Source: CAG-791 sp045130475
Lineage (GTDB): Bacteria > Bacillota > Clostridia > Lachnospirales > Lachnospiraceae
Length of the DNA: 64,000 nucleotides
NCBI GenBank assembly: GCA_045130475.1
Contig: JBGUPU010000062.1
Location: forward strand, 1 to 64,000
Direction: 5' to 3'
Part shown: piece after piece, positions 23,857-32,235 of the stretch
Layout: each line of letters starts with the position of its first letter
Numbering within the stretch: the first letter of the stretch is position 1
Made by a program: the position numbers and the translations under genes
The notes under the pieces: model-generated
Told to the model about the DNA's origin: nothing
The model's input: the letters and a program-made list of their open reading frames with translations, nothing else
The model's database searches: none

Positions 23857-26568
23857 TTACTCTTCAATTTCTCCGTTGTGAACGGCAGCGGCGGTAAGCT
23901 TTCTGCCGTCGGTACCGATCTCGATGGTGTCTCCTTCGGACACTTCGTCGGCAAGGATCAGACGGGCACCTGCCGTCTCAACGTTTTTCTGGATATAGCG
24001 CTTAAGGGGACGTGCACCGTAAGCGGGATCATAGGCAGCCTCTGCGACAAAGGACTTGGCCTCATCGGTAAGGCGGATACTGATGCGGCGCTCGGACAGG
24101 CGCTCGTTGAGATCTTCGATGATGAGATCGATGATCCCCTTGATATCGCTTCTGGAGAGAGGATTGAACATGATCGTTTCATCCAGACGGTTGAGAAACT
24201 CGGGACGGAATGTATCCCGCAGGAGTTTCTGGACCTTCTCTCTGGTGTAGGAAGAGATTTCCCAGTGCTCAGGGTCTTCACGGAAGGTTCCGGAAAGTGC
24301 CCCGCCGGTCTCCTCTTCCTCGTCGAAATTGAATTTCACCTTGTCTGTGACGGCTCCTGCCCTCTCCCGGTTTTCAATATCCGCCAGGATCTCCTGAGCG
24401 CCGAGGTTGGAGGTCATGATCAGGATCGTGTTCTTGAAGTCCACCGTCCTGCCCTGGGAGTCGGTGATGCGGCCGTCGTCAAGGACCTGCAGCAGGACAT
24501 TGAAGACATCCGGGTGTGCTTTTTCAATCTCGTCAAAAAGAACGACAGAATAGGGTTTTCTGCGGACCGCCTCGGTCAGCTGGCCGCCCTCCTCATAACC
24601 GACATATCCGGGAGGCGCTCCGATGAGACGGGAGACGGAGAACTTCTCCATGTACTCGCTCATGTCGATACGGACCATATTTTTCTCATCATCAAACAGT
24701 GCAGCTGCCAGCGCCTTGGCCAGTTCGGTCTTGCCGACACCTGTGGGGCCAAGGAAGAGGAAAGAGCCGATGGGCTTGTCGGGATCCTTGATGCCTGCTT
24801 TACTGCGGATAATAGCCTCTGTGACGCGTGTCACAGCCTCGTCCTGCCCGATGACACGGCGGTGCAGTTCATCGCCCAGATGCAGGGTCTTGGAGCGCTC
24901 GCTCTCGGTCAGCTTGCTGACAGGGATGCCTGTCCAGCGGGAGACTATGCGGCTGATCTCGTTGTCAGTCACTCGGTCGTGGACCAGAGAGTTGCCGCCG
25001 CTGTGGGCAGCTTCCTCGCTCTGTGCCAGCTCCTTTTTGAGCTGGGGGAGACGGCCGTACTGAAGCTCTGCCGCGCGGTTGAGGTCGCCGTTCTGCTGGG
25101 CAATCTGGATCTCGCTGCTGACTGCATCGATCTCTTCACGCAGCCTGGAAAGGTTGTCGGAGCGGTTCTTTTCATTCTCCCACTGGGCCTTTTTCACCGC
25201 AAAAGAGTCCTTGAGCTCAGCGAGTTCCTTCTGCAGATCTTCCAGACGCTCACGGCTGAGCTTATCCTCTTCTTTCTTCAGAGCTGTCTCTTCTATCTCC
25301 AGCTGGAGGATCTTGCGCTGCTGTTCGTCAAGCTCAGTGGGCAGGGAATTCATCTCAGTCTTGATCAGGGCGCAGGCCTCATCGACCAGGTCGATCGCCT
25401 TGTCAGGAAGGAAACGGTCGGAAATATAGCGGTTGGAGAGGACAGCGGCACTGACCAGGGCGTTGTCAAGGATCTTGACGCCGTGATAGACCTCGTAGCG
25501 CTCCTTGAGGCCGCGGAGGATGGAAATGGTATCCTCAACCGTAGGTTCATCCACCATAACAGGCTGGAAACGGCGTTCCAGTGCCGCGTCCCTCTCGATA
25601 TACTGTCTGTACTCCTTGAGGGTGGTGGCGCCGATGCAATGGAGCTCGCCGCGGGCCAGCATGGGCTTGAGCATATTTCCGGCATCCATCGCGCCCTCGG
25701 ATTTTCCGGCGCCGACGATCGTGTGCAGCTCATCAATGAAGAGCAGGATCTCTCCCTCACTTCCCTTGATATCCTCGAGGACCGCTTTCAGACGCTCCTC
25801 GAATTCGCCCCTGTATTTGGCTCCCGCCACTAGGGAACCCATATTCAGGGAGAAAATCTTTTTGTCCTTGAGCCCGTCCGGGACGTCGCCCCTGGCGATC
25901 CTCTGCGCAAGTCCTTCGACAACTGCAGTCTTGCCGACGCCGGGTTCACCAATCAGAACAGGATTGTTTTTGGTCTTTCTGGAAAGGATACGGATCACAT
26001 TGCGGATCTCGGCATCCCTGCCGATCACAGGATCCATCTTCTGCGCCTTCGCCTTGGAGACCAGCTCCTCTCCGTATTTCTCCAGAGTATCATAGGTCGC
26101 CTCGGGATTGTCGCTGGTGACACGCTGATTCCCGCGCACTGTGGACAGAGCCTTGAGAAATGTCTCGCGGTTGATCCCGTAATCCTTAAAGAGCCCCTTC
26201 AGAGTTTTGTCGGCATTCCGGATCAGGGACAGGAAAAGATGCTCGACACTGACATACTCATCTCCCAGCGCCTTTGCCTCGCTCTCAGCTCCCAGAAGTG
26301 CCTTGTTCATCTCACCGCTCACATAGACGCGCGAATCGCCTCCATGAACCTTTGTGAGGCCCTCCACAGTACCGAGAACGCGGTTTGTAAAAGATCCGGG
26401 ATCGATTCCCATCTTCTCGACAAGTTTCAAGATCAGACTGTCCTCCAGCATCAGGAGGCTGTAGAGCAGATGCTCCTGCTCGATCTGCTGATTTCCGTAC
26501 TCGTATGCCAGTTTCTCACACTGATTGATCGCTTCGATTGATTTTTGCGTAAATTTCTGTATATTCAT
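23857..26568 (-). CDS. clpB: ATP-dependent chaperone ClpB
   Basis: ClpB is a hexameric disaggregase that pulls proteins out of aggregates with DnaK. The 903-residue chain has a Clp N-domain (about 1-145). NBD1 has Walker A GEPGVGKTAVVEGL and Walker B LLFIDELH. A long coiled-coil middle domain spans about 410-525. NBD2 has GPTGVGKTELAKAL and FDEIEKAHPDVFN. No ClpP-binding IGF loop is expected in ClpB. The ATG at 26568 is chosen for its GGAGG site and because the protein then starts at the conserved N-domain; an upstream start would add 26 unlike residues. A good promoter lies at 26673-26700. I could not make out a clear CtsR or CIRCE operator. Confidence 0.97.
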   Translation of the reverse strand: MNIQKFTQKSIEAINQCEKLAYEYGNQQIEQEHLLYSLLMLEDSLILKLVEKMGIDPGSFTNRVLGTVEGLTKVHGGDSRVYVSGEMNKALLGAESEAKALGDEYVSVEHLFLSLIRNADKTLKGLFKDYGINRETFLKALSTVRGNQRVTSDNPEATYDTLEKYGEELVSKAKAQKMDPVIGRDAEIRNVIRILSRKTKNNPVLIGEPGVGKTAVVEGLAQRIARGDVPDGLKDKKIFSLNMGSLVAGAKYRGEFEERLKAVLEDIKGSEGEILLFIDELHTIVGAGKSEGAMDAGNMLKPMLARGELHCIGATTLKEYRQYIERDAALERRFQPVMVDEPTVEDTISILRGLKERYEVYHGVKILDNALVSAAVLSNRYISDRFLPDKAIDLVDEACALIKTEMNSLPTELDEQQRKILQLEIEETALKKEEDKLSRERLEDLQKELAELKDSFAVKKAQWENEKNRSDNLSRLREEIDAVSSEIQIAQQNGDLNRAAELQYGRLPQLKKELAQSEEAAHSGGNSLVHDRVTDNEISRIVSRWTGIPVSKLTESERSKTLHLGDELHRRVIGQDEAVTRVTEAIIRSKAGIKDPDKPIGSFLFLGPTGVGKTELAKALAAALFDDEKNMVRIDMSEYMEKFSVSRLIGAPPGYVGYEEGGQLTEAVRRKPYSVVLFDEIEKAHPDVFNVLLQVLDDGRITDSQGRTVDFKNTILIMTSNLGAQEILADIENRERAGAVTDKVKFNFDEEEETGGALSGTFREDPEHWEISSYTREKVQKLLRDTFRPEFLNRLDETIMFNPLSRSDIKGIIDLIIEDLNERLSERRISIRLTDEAKSFVAEAAYDPAYGARPLKRYIQKNVETAGARLILADEVSEGDTIEIGTDGRKLTAAAVHNGEIEE

Positions 26569-26672
26569 AGGATTCCCTCCTCTCATATATTTCTGAAAGA
26601 AATGAATATAGATACAGAACAACTGACGGGGCAGCCTCCGGATCAATGCCCCTTGTTATCTGTTCTATTAGA

Positions 26673-26700
26673 AATATAACACATATAATCAAAATGTCAA
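26673..26700 (-). promoter_or_regulatory. Promoter of clpB
   Basis: On the minus strand TTGACA (26695-26700), a 16-base spacer and TATATT (26673-26678) lie about 105 bases ahead of the gene. Confidence 0.65.
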
Positions 26701-26821
26701 CCCATTTTGTATCAGACCATGCAGAATATTTTTCAGCTCCGGAATATCCTCCGTGCACCGGCCCGCTGTGACCCGCTGGCAGGGACATGATGCAGGCCTG
26801 AAGGGCCTGCATATTTCGAAA

Positions 26822-26855
26822 AAAAGGACTGCTGCCTTCATGCAACAGTCCCTGC
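26822..26855 (-). terminator. Terminator after the DUF308 gene
   Basis: On the minus strand GGACTGTTGC pairs imperfectly with GCAGCAGTCC and is followed by a T-run. A second hairpin, ATGCAGGCC/GGCCTGCAT (about 26790-26815), sits beyond it. Confidence 0.8.
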
Positions 26856-26908
26856 AGACACTATGTTATACATTATAGATGAAGAATACTCTGATTCCTC
26901 TGCCGCCG

Positions 26909-27565
26909 TCACAGCTCGCGGTAGTCCTCCGCATCGATGATATCCGGATTGGAGGTATCATGGCGCGCTGCGCCTGTACCTGCACTGCCTGTTCCGGTCC
27001 TTCCGCCCCCGCCTGATGCGCGGCTGCTCTTCTGCTTCTTATATGCATACTGGTCGACGCGGCGGTTGATCCAGAGATTGGATGCGCCGTTGAACAAAAG
27101 GGCTGCCCCTCCGATCCTTACCATGGTCGCAGCAATGCCGAAAGCATGGTTGACAAGGACCAGTCCCAGAATGATCGTAAGCACTGCCGCAAGAAGGGAG
27201 ACCCACCACTTTTTATAACGCGCCCTGGACAGAGCAAATGTCTCGAGCAGATTGATGATCCCGCTGAAAGTAATGAGATAACCAATCGCGGACGGAATGA
27301 TGGAGGCAAAGTTCTCCGGATTGACAAAGATCCATCCACCCACGAGAGTGATCACAGTGCCTACGAAGAGACTCCAGAGCGAGCCTCTTCCCCTTCTCCT
27401 GCTCCGGAGCTGGGCCAGGATCGACATGATTCCTCCCGCCATAATGATAATGCCGACAGCATACGACACTGCCTTGAGGGCACGGACCGGCCACAGAAGC
27501 AGCAGGATTCCCAAAACGAGAGAACCGAATGCATAGATTTTTCTGCTGTTGGAATAAGACCTCAT
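26909..27565 (-). CDS. DUF308 (HdeD-like) membrane protein
   Basis: This 218-residue integral membrane protein has six hydrophobic segments in three hairpins (about 9-29, 33-52, 64-84, 87-108, 121-140, 144-163). That is the layout of HdeD/DUF308 proteins. A positively charged, Gly/Ala-rich cytosolic tail of about 50 residues follows. HdeD contributes to acid resistance in E. coli, but the wider family is uncharacterised. GGGGGTGA precedes the ATG. It lies downstream of engB with a gap of 87 bases and may be part of the same transcript. Confidence 0.83.
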   Translation of the reverse strand: MRSYSNSRKIYAFGSLVLGILLLLWPVRALKAVSYAVGIIIMAGGIMSILAQLRSRRRGRGSLWSLFVGTVITLVGGWIFVNPENFASIIPSAIGYLITFSGIINLLETFALSRARYKKWWVSLLAAVLTIILGLVLVNHAFGIAATMVRIGGAALLFNGASNLWINRRVDQYAYKKQKSSRASGGGGRTGTGSAGTGAARHDTSNPDIIDAEDYREL

Positions 27566-27652
27566 GCTTCACCCCCTTGTCAGCACTTGTTTTCAGTCTA
27601 TTCGCTGTAAGATGGGCCTTTTATGTCCCATCGGAGACGTGTACAGAAGCGG

Positions 27653-28345
27653 TCACTTCTCTTCCCCAAAAGAAGGATCGTCTGTCTCTGCTGCCGGCAC
27701 CGGTTCCGCGGCTGCGGCTTCAGGTTCAGGTTCATGACCTGACTCCAGAAACTCGTCCAGCACAGCATAGATTTCCTCACGTCCGCTTTTTGTCTGTCCG
27801 GACCAGGGTATGATCCGGAGGGACAGTGCTTCTGCCTGCACATGGCTCTCCTCCCGCAAGGTCCTGCGGAGGAGGGCAAGCTGCTTCTGGATCTGGCTTC
27901 GTTTGATCTTGTCCGCCTTGGTCGCGATAATGACCGGTGTGAAACCGGCCTGGAGGATCCAGTCATACATCATCACGTCCTGTCCGGTCGGCTCATGCCG
28001 GATGTCAAGCAGCAAAAAGACCGCGCGGAGCTGTTCACTCGTGTTCAGATAGCGCTCGATCATCTTTCCCCACTGCTCTTTGACTTTTACGTTTGCCTTC
28101 GCATAGCCATAGCCGGGCAGATCCACAAGATGGAATGCACTGTTAATTTCATAATAGTTGATCGTCTGGGTCTTACCGGGCTGTGCACTGACACGAGCCA
28201 GAGATTTCCGGTTCATAAGTCCGTTGATCAGAGTTGATTTGCCGACATTGCTCCTGCCCGCAAATGCAAATTCCGGCAGAGTACCTGCCGGAATTTTGCT
28301 GGTAACCCCGCAGACGAGTGCAAGATTTACTGTTTTAATAACCAT
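27653..28345 (-). CDS. engB: Ribosome-biogenesis GTPase YsxC/EngB
   Basis: This TRAFAC-class GTPase is required for 50S subunit assembly. The 230-residue protein shows G1 GRSNVGKST (about 30-38), the switch segment PGKTQTINYYEIN, G3 DLPGYG, G4 TKAD and a final G5-like segment. The last 30 residues are an acidic, Ala/Pro/Glu-rich extension not usual in EngB (normally about 195-200 residues). It directly follows clpX with a 35-base gap, the common Gram-positive arrangement; the lon gene that often sits between them is absent. Confidence 0.96.
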   Translation of the reverse strand: MVIKTVNLALVCGVTSKIPAGTLPEFAFAGRSNVGKSTLINGLMNRKSLARVSAQPGKTQTINYYEINSAFHLVDLPGYGYAKANVKVKEQWGKMIERYLNTSEQLRAVFLLLDIRHEPTGQDVMMYDWILQAGFTPVIIATKADKIKRSQIQKQLALLRRTLREESHVQAEALSLRIIPWSGQTKSGREEIYAVLDEFLESGHEPEPEAAAAEPVPAAETDDPSFGEEK

Positions 28346-28380
28346 TTCTTATCACTTATAGAATACCACATAAATAGCAC

Positions 28381-29730
28381 TTATGCGCGTACAGCTTTCC
28401 GTTTACGCCGCTGTTTTTCTGCTGCGTCCCTCCGGTCGGAAGTTTTCTTTTCCGGAAGGGGCGGCTTCTCCCCGTGGGTCAGCTTAGGAGGCGCTGTTCC
28501 CTCCACGGAATCCTTTGTGATCACACAGGAGACGATGGTCTCGTCAGAAGGAATGTCATACATGACATCCATCATCGTCTTTTCCATGATCGAACGCAGA
28601 CCACGTGCGCCGGTACCTCTCTCCAGAGCCTTATCCGCAATGGCATCCACCGCATCATCTTCATACTCGAGAGTAACCCTGTCGTAGGAGAAAAGCTTCT
28701 GGTACTGCTTGAGAATGGCATTCTTTGGTTCCTTGAGAATGCGCACCAGGGCTTCCTTGTCCAGCTCATCCAGCGTGACAACGACCGGAACGCGGCCGAT
28801 GAACTCGGGGATCAGGCCGAACTTGGTCAGGTCCTCGGGGAGTACGTTTTTGATCACATTTCCGAGTTTCTTCTCTTCCTTATCCGCGATCTCCGCGTGG
28901 AATCCCATGGATCTCTTGTCCATGCGGTTATTGATGATCTTGTCCAGTCCGGAGAAAGCTCCGCCGCAGATGAACAGGATATTATTGGTATCAATCTGGA
29001 TCAGTTCCTGCTGCGGATGCTTGCGGCCGCCCTGGGGCGGAACGGAAGCGACCGTGCCCTCGATGATCTTGAGGAGTGCCTGCTGAACGCCCTCACCGGA
29101 GACATCCCTGGTGATCGAGACATTTTCACCTTTTTTTGAGATCTTGTCGATCTCGTCGACATAAATGATGCCGACCTGGGCACGTTCAATATTATAATCG
29201 GCCGCCTGGATCAGCTTGAGAAGGATATTCTCAACGTCTTCACCGACATAACCGGCCTCTGTAAGTGTCGTTGCATCCGCGATCGCGAAGGGGACATTGA
29301 TGATCTTGGCCAGTGTCTGGGCAAGATAGGTCTTGCCGGAGCCTGTCGGGCCGAGCATCAGAATATTGCTCTTCTGCAGCTCAACTTCATCGTCATCTTC
29401 GGTGTCCCTGGCACGGACAATGCGCTTATAGTGATTGTAGACAGCAACGGCGAGAACCTTTTTCGCCTCTTCCTGCCCGATGACATACTCATCCAGAAAC
29501 CGCTTGATCTGCGCGGGCTTGAGGAGCTTGATGCCGTCCGTATCGAGTGTAGAGAGCGACATGTTCTCATCGCGCTCCGATTCCTCGAGAATATCCATAC
29601 AGATCGTGACACACTCGTCACAGATATAGATTCCCTCCGGTCCGGAGATCAGACGGTTGACCATATTCTCCGTCCGGTTGCAGAAGGAGCACCTGCGCAT
29701 CCCGGGATACATTCTCTTATTGTCTGCCAT
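28381..29730 (-). CDS. clpX: ATP-dependent Clp protease ATP-binding subunit ClpX
   Basis: ClpX unfolds substrates and feeds them to ClpP. The 449-residue protein has the N-terminal zinc-binding domain (CSFCNRTENMVNRLI..CDECVTIC, about 14-46). Walker A GPTGSGKT follows (about 129-136), then VDEIDKI and the pore segment. The IGF-type loop for ClpP docking falls in the FGLIPEFIGRVPVV region. A Lys/Arg-rich tail of about 35 residues ends the chain. It lies 33 bases after clpP, and the two are co-transcribed. Confidence 0.97.
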   Translation of the reverse strand: MADNKRMYPGMRRCSFCNRTENMVNRLISGPEGIYICDECVTICMDILEESERDENMSLSTLDTDGIKLLKPAQIKRFLDEYVIGQEEAKKVLAVAVYNHYKRIVRARDTEDDDEVELQKSNILMLGPTGSGKTYLAQTLAKIINVPFAIADATTLTEAGYVGEDVENILLKLIQAADYNIERAQVGIIYVDEIDKISKKGENVSITRDVSGEGVQQALLKIIEGTVASVPPQGGRKHPQQELIQIDTNNILFICGGAFSGLDKIINNRMDKRSMGFHAEIADKEEKKLGNVIKNVLPEDLTKFGLIPEFIGRVPVVVTLDELDKEALVRILKEPKNAILKQYQKLFSYDRVTLEYEDDAVDAIADKALERGTGARGLRSIMEKTMMDVMYDIPSDETIVSCVITKDSVEGTAPPKLTHGEKPPLPEKKTSDRRDAAEKQRRKRKAVRA

Positions 29731-29763
29731 ACATTCCTCACAGTTGTGTTTTTTGGAACAGTC

Positions 29764-30363
29764 TTACTGTCCGATTTCTTTTCTTGTCGTGTAGATATGG
29801 TCGATCAGGCCATATTCCAGCGCCTGTTCGGGCGTCATCCAGTTGTCACGGTCCGTATCCTGAACGATCCTGTCATAGGGCTGTCCGGTATTTTCGGAGA
29901 GCAGTCTGCTCAGACGGTCCTTGGTAAATGCCATATGCGCCGCCTGGATCGCGATATCGGACGCCTGTCCTTCCGTGCCGCCCAGGGGCTGATGGATCAG
30001 GATCTCACTGTGGGGAAGAGAATATCTCTTTCCCTTGGTGCCGCCTGCCAGCAGAAAAGCGCCCATGCTGGCCGCCATGCCGACACAGATTGTGGACACA
30101 TCACATTTTACAAAGTGCATTGTATCATAGATTGCCATGCCCGCCGACACGGATCCGCCGGGGCTGTTGATGTAAAACTGGATGTCCTTCTCGGGATCCT
30201 CACCCTCGAGAAAGAGCATCTGCGCGATGATCAGCTCCGCGGAAGCATCTGTGACCTGGTCGCCCAGGAAAACAATACGTTCCTTGAGAAGGCGCGAAAA
30301 AATATCATAAGAGCGCTCTCCCATTCCTGTCTGTTCCACGACATAAGGGATAAAATTAGCCAT
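29764..30363 (-). CDS. clpP: ATP-dependent Clp protease proteolytic subunit ClpP
   Basis: ClpP forms the tetradecameric serine-protease chamber used by ClpX and other unfoldases. The 199-residue protein has the catalytic Ser in GMAASMGAFLLAGG, His in LPHSEILIHQPLGG and the Asp-containing helix near TGQPYDRIVQDTDRD. The start is the ATG at 30363 (MANFIPYVVEQT), which matches the family N-terminus. In-frame starts upstream would add 55 unrelated residues. It lies between tig and clpX. Confidence 0.98.
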   Translation of the reverse strand: MANFIPYVVEQTGMGERSYDIFSRLLKERIVFLGDQVTDASAELIIAQMLFLEGEDPEKDIQFYINSPGGSVSAGMAIYDTMHFVKCDVSTICVGMAASMGAFLLAGGTKGKRYSLPHSEILIHQPLGGTEGQASDIAIQAAHMAFTKDRLSRLLSENTGQPYDRIVQDTDRDNWMTPEQALEYGLIDHIYTTRKEIGQ

Positions 30364-30553
30364 AAAGTTCCCTTTCATTAAGCGAATACGAAGGACCGGC
30401 AGGAACCTCCGCAGGTCTTTCAGCCCGCAGAGTTCCTGTCGCCCCTTCGATGTATCTTCATTGATCATGCCCGCCGCAAAGAGTTCTGCGCACAGACTTT
30501 TCGTTGTATGCGACAGGTTTACAACCATTCAGCATTTTCAATGCTTTTATCTT

Positions 30554-31873
30554 TTATTCAGCCTTCTCTTCTGCAGCCTCTGCCTTCTTTTCCACTTCAA
30601 CGGCATTGTCGGCGACGAAGGTAATAGCCTTCTGGACAGCGAGGTCTTCCATCATGCTCTCTTTGCGCTCGACAAAGTATTTCTTGATGGTCTCGACATC
30701 CATGCGATAGGCATCCGCCATCTTCTGCAGCTCTGCCTCGAAGTCCTCATCTGTTGCCACGATGTTCTCTTCCTTGGCGACCTGCTCCATAACAAGACGA
30801 TACATGATGCGGCGCTGGGCCTCTTCCTTCATGTTCTCGACCAGCTGCTCTCTGGTCGTCTGCGCATACTTGAGGTAATCTTCAAAGTTCATGCCCTGAG
30901 ACATGACCTGCTGCTCAAGCTCGCCTGCCAGCTGCTCCTGCTGTGTGCGGAGCATAGCCTCGGGGATCTCGACATGCGCGTCAGCGATGACCTTCTCGAC
31001 TGCCTGGTTTTCCTTGACAGTCTGCGCGCTGCGCTCTTTGCGCTCCAGGATGTTCTTGCGGACATCTTCTTTGTACTCTGCAAGTGTGGAGAACTCGGAG
31101 ACTTCATCTGCAAACTCGTCATCCAGCTCGGGAAGGATCTTCTCTGTGATCTTCTTGACTGTGCACTTGAAAACAGCGGGCTTGCCGGCCAGATCCTCAG
31201 CCTGATAATTCTCGGGGAAGGTCACATTGACGTCCATCTCTTCGCCGATATTGGCGCCGACCAGCTGCTCTTCGAAGCCGGGAATAAAAGATCCGGAACC
31301 GATGGTCAGAGGATAATCTGTGCCCTTGCCGCCCTCAAATGCGACACCGTCGCAGAAACCTTCGAAATCCAGAACGATGTCATCGCCGTCTTTGACAGGG
31401 CGGTCTGTGATCTCGTTCTTGGAAGCGTTCTTTTCCTGCTCCTTGCGGATCTCGGCATCGACTTCCTCATCAAAAACAGTGACTTCCTGCTTATCGACCT
31501 CGACACCCTTATACTTTCCAAGGGAAACGGGGGGCTTGACTGCGACTTCTGCTGTATAGATAAAAGGCTTGCCGGCCTCGATCTGGGTTACATTGATCTC
31601 AGGATTGGAGACAATGTCCTCGCCGCTCTCTTTTGCGGCATCGGGATAAGAGCTGTTGATACAGTCGTTTGCAGCATCCTCATAAAAGATCGCTGCGCCG
31701 TACATTTTCTCGAGAACCTTCCTGGGAGTTTTGCCCTTGCGGAACCCAGGGACATTCATTCTGCTCTTCTGCCGGTTGTAGACCTTATTGATCGCTTTAT
31801 CAAAATCCTCGGCACTCACTTCGATCGTGAGCCTTACCATGCTTTTTTCCAGTTTCTCAACACTTACACTCAT
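30554..31873 (-). CDS. tig: Trigger factor
   Basis: This ribosome-associated chaperone has peptidyl-prolyl isomerase activity. The 439-residue protein has the ribosome-binding N-domain with FRKGKTPRKVLEKMYG, close to the G-F-R-x-G-x-x-P signature. A FKBP-like domain (about 150-240) contains VKDGDDIVLDFEGFCDG. A helical C-domain ends in an Ala/Glu/Lys-rich tail. It is the first gene of the tig-clpP-clpX-engB set, behind a promoter at 32084-32113. The 190-base gap to clpP leaves room for a second promoter. Confidence 0.97.
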   Translation of the reverse strand: MSVSVEKLEKSMVRLTIEVSAEDFDKAINKVYNRQKSRMNVPGFRKGKTPRKVLEKMYGAAIFYEDAANDCINSSYPDAAKESGEDIVSNPEINVTQIEAGKPFIYTAEVAVKPPVSLGKYKGVEVDKQEVTVFDEEVDAEIRKEQEKNASKNEITDRPVKDGDDIVLDFEGFCDGVAFEGGKGTDYPLTIGSGSFIPGFEEQLVGANIGEEMDVNVTFPENYQAEDLAGKPAVFKCTVKKITEKILPELDDEFADEVSEFSTLAEYKEDVRKNILERKERSAQTVKENQAVEKVIADAHVEIPEAMLRTQQEQLAGELEQQVMSQGMNFEDYLKYAQTTREQLVENMKEEAQRRIMYRLVMEQVAKEENIVATDEDFEAELQKMADAYRMDVETIKKYFVERKESMMEDLAVQKAITFVADNAVEVEKKAEAAEEKAE

Positions 31874-31973
31874 TGTTACCTAAACCTCCAAACAAGTTTT
31901 ACAGTATCTCTATTCGCTGCACATTGTTCGGGCAGATCCTGCGCCGGTCCCGGCCGGGTCCCCCGGACAAAAA

Positions 31974-32032
31974 GGCGTTCGCCCAATCGCGCAGCGATCA
32001 CAATGCTCCGCATTGTCAGAATCGGCGAACGC
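31974..32032. repeat. Cruciform-like element in the tig leader region
   Basis: An outer 9-bp stem GCGTTCGCC (31975-31983)/GGCGAACGC (32024-32032) encloses two further hairpins: ATCGC-GCA-GCGAT (31986-31998) and CAATGC-TCC-GCATTG (32001-32015). The three stems form a compact three-way junction on either strand. On the minus strand it lies within the 5' leader of tig, about 100 bases before the start codon. It could be a leader regulatory RNA or a dispersed palindromic repeat. Confidence 0.6.
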
Positions 32033-32083
32033 AAACATGGCTGAATCAGGACATGAACAGCCACATTCACACAAGTACATTGC

Positions 32084-32113
32084 ATTATATCACATGTGAC
32101 TGCCCTTTTCCAA
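32084..32113 (-). promoter_or_regulatory. Promoter of tig
   Basis: On the minus strand TTGGAA (32108-32113), an 18-base spacer and TATAAT (32084-32089), with a TG one base ahead of the -10. Confidence 0.7.
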
Positions 32114-32157
32114 CAAAAAAATAGAAAAAAACAGGGCGGGATTGATTCCCGCCCTGC
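32112..32157 (-). terminator. Terminator after the [FeFe] hydrogenase gene
   Basis: On the minus strand CAGGGCGGGA and TCCCGCCCTG (32132-32156) form a 10-bp stem with a 5-base loop, followed by a T-rich run. It abuts the tig -35 box. Confidence 0.88.
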
Positions 32158-32235
32158 GATTCTCACTTTATTGAGTTCCCTGCGCCCCCGGCGCAGGAAG
32201 TGCCTTTCCTGTCATGCAGGTGAAATCGAAATCAC

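Noticed and set aside
23812..25833. A 673-codon open frame on the plus strand opposite clpB
   Set aside because: It mirrors the clpB codon pattern, has no ribosome site and gives a low-complexity Leu/Asp-rich product; clpB is certain.
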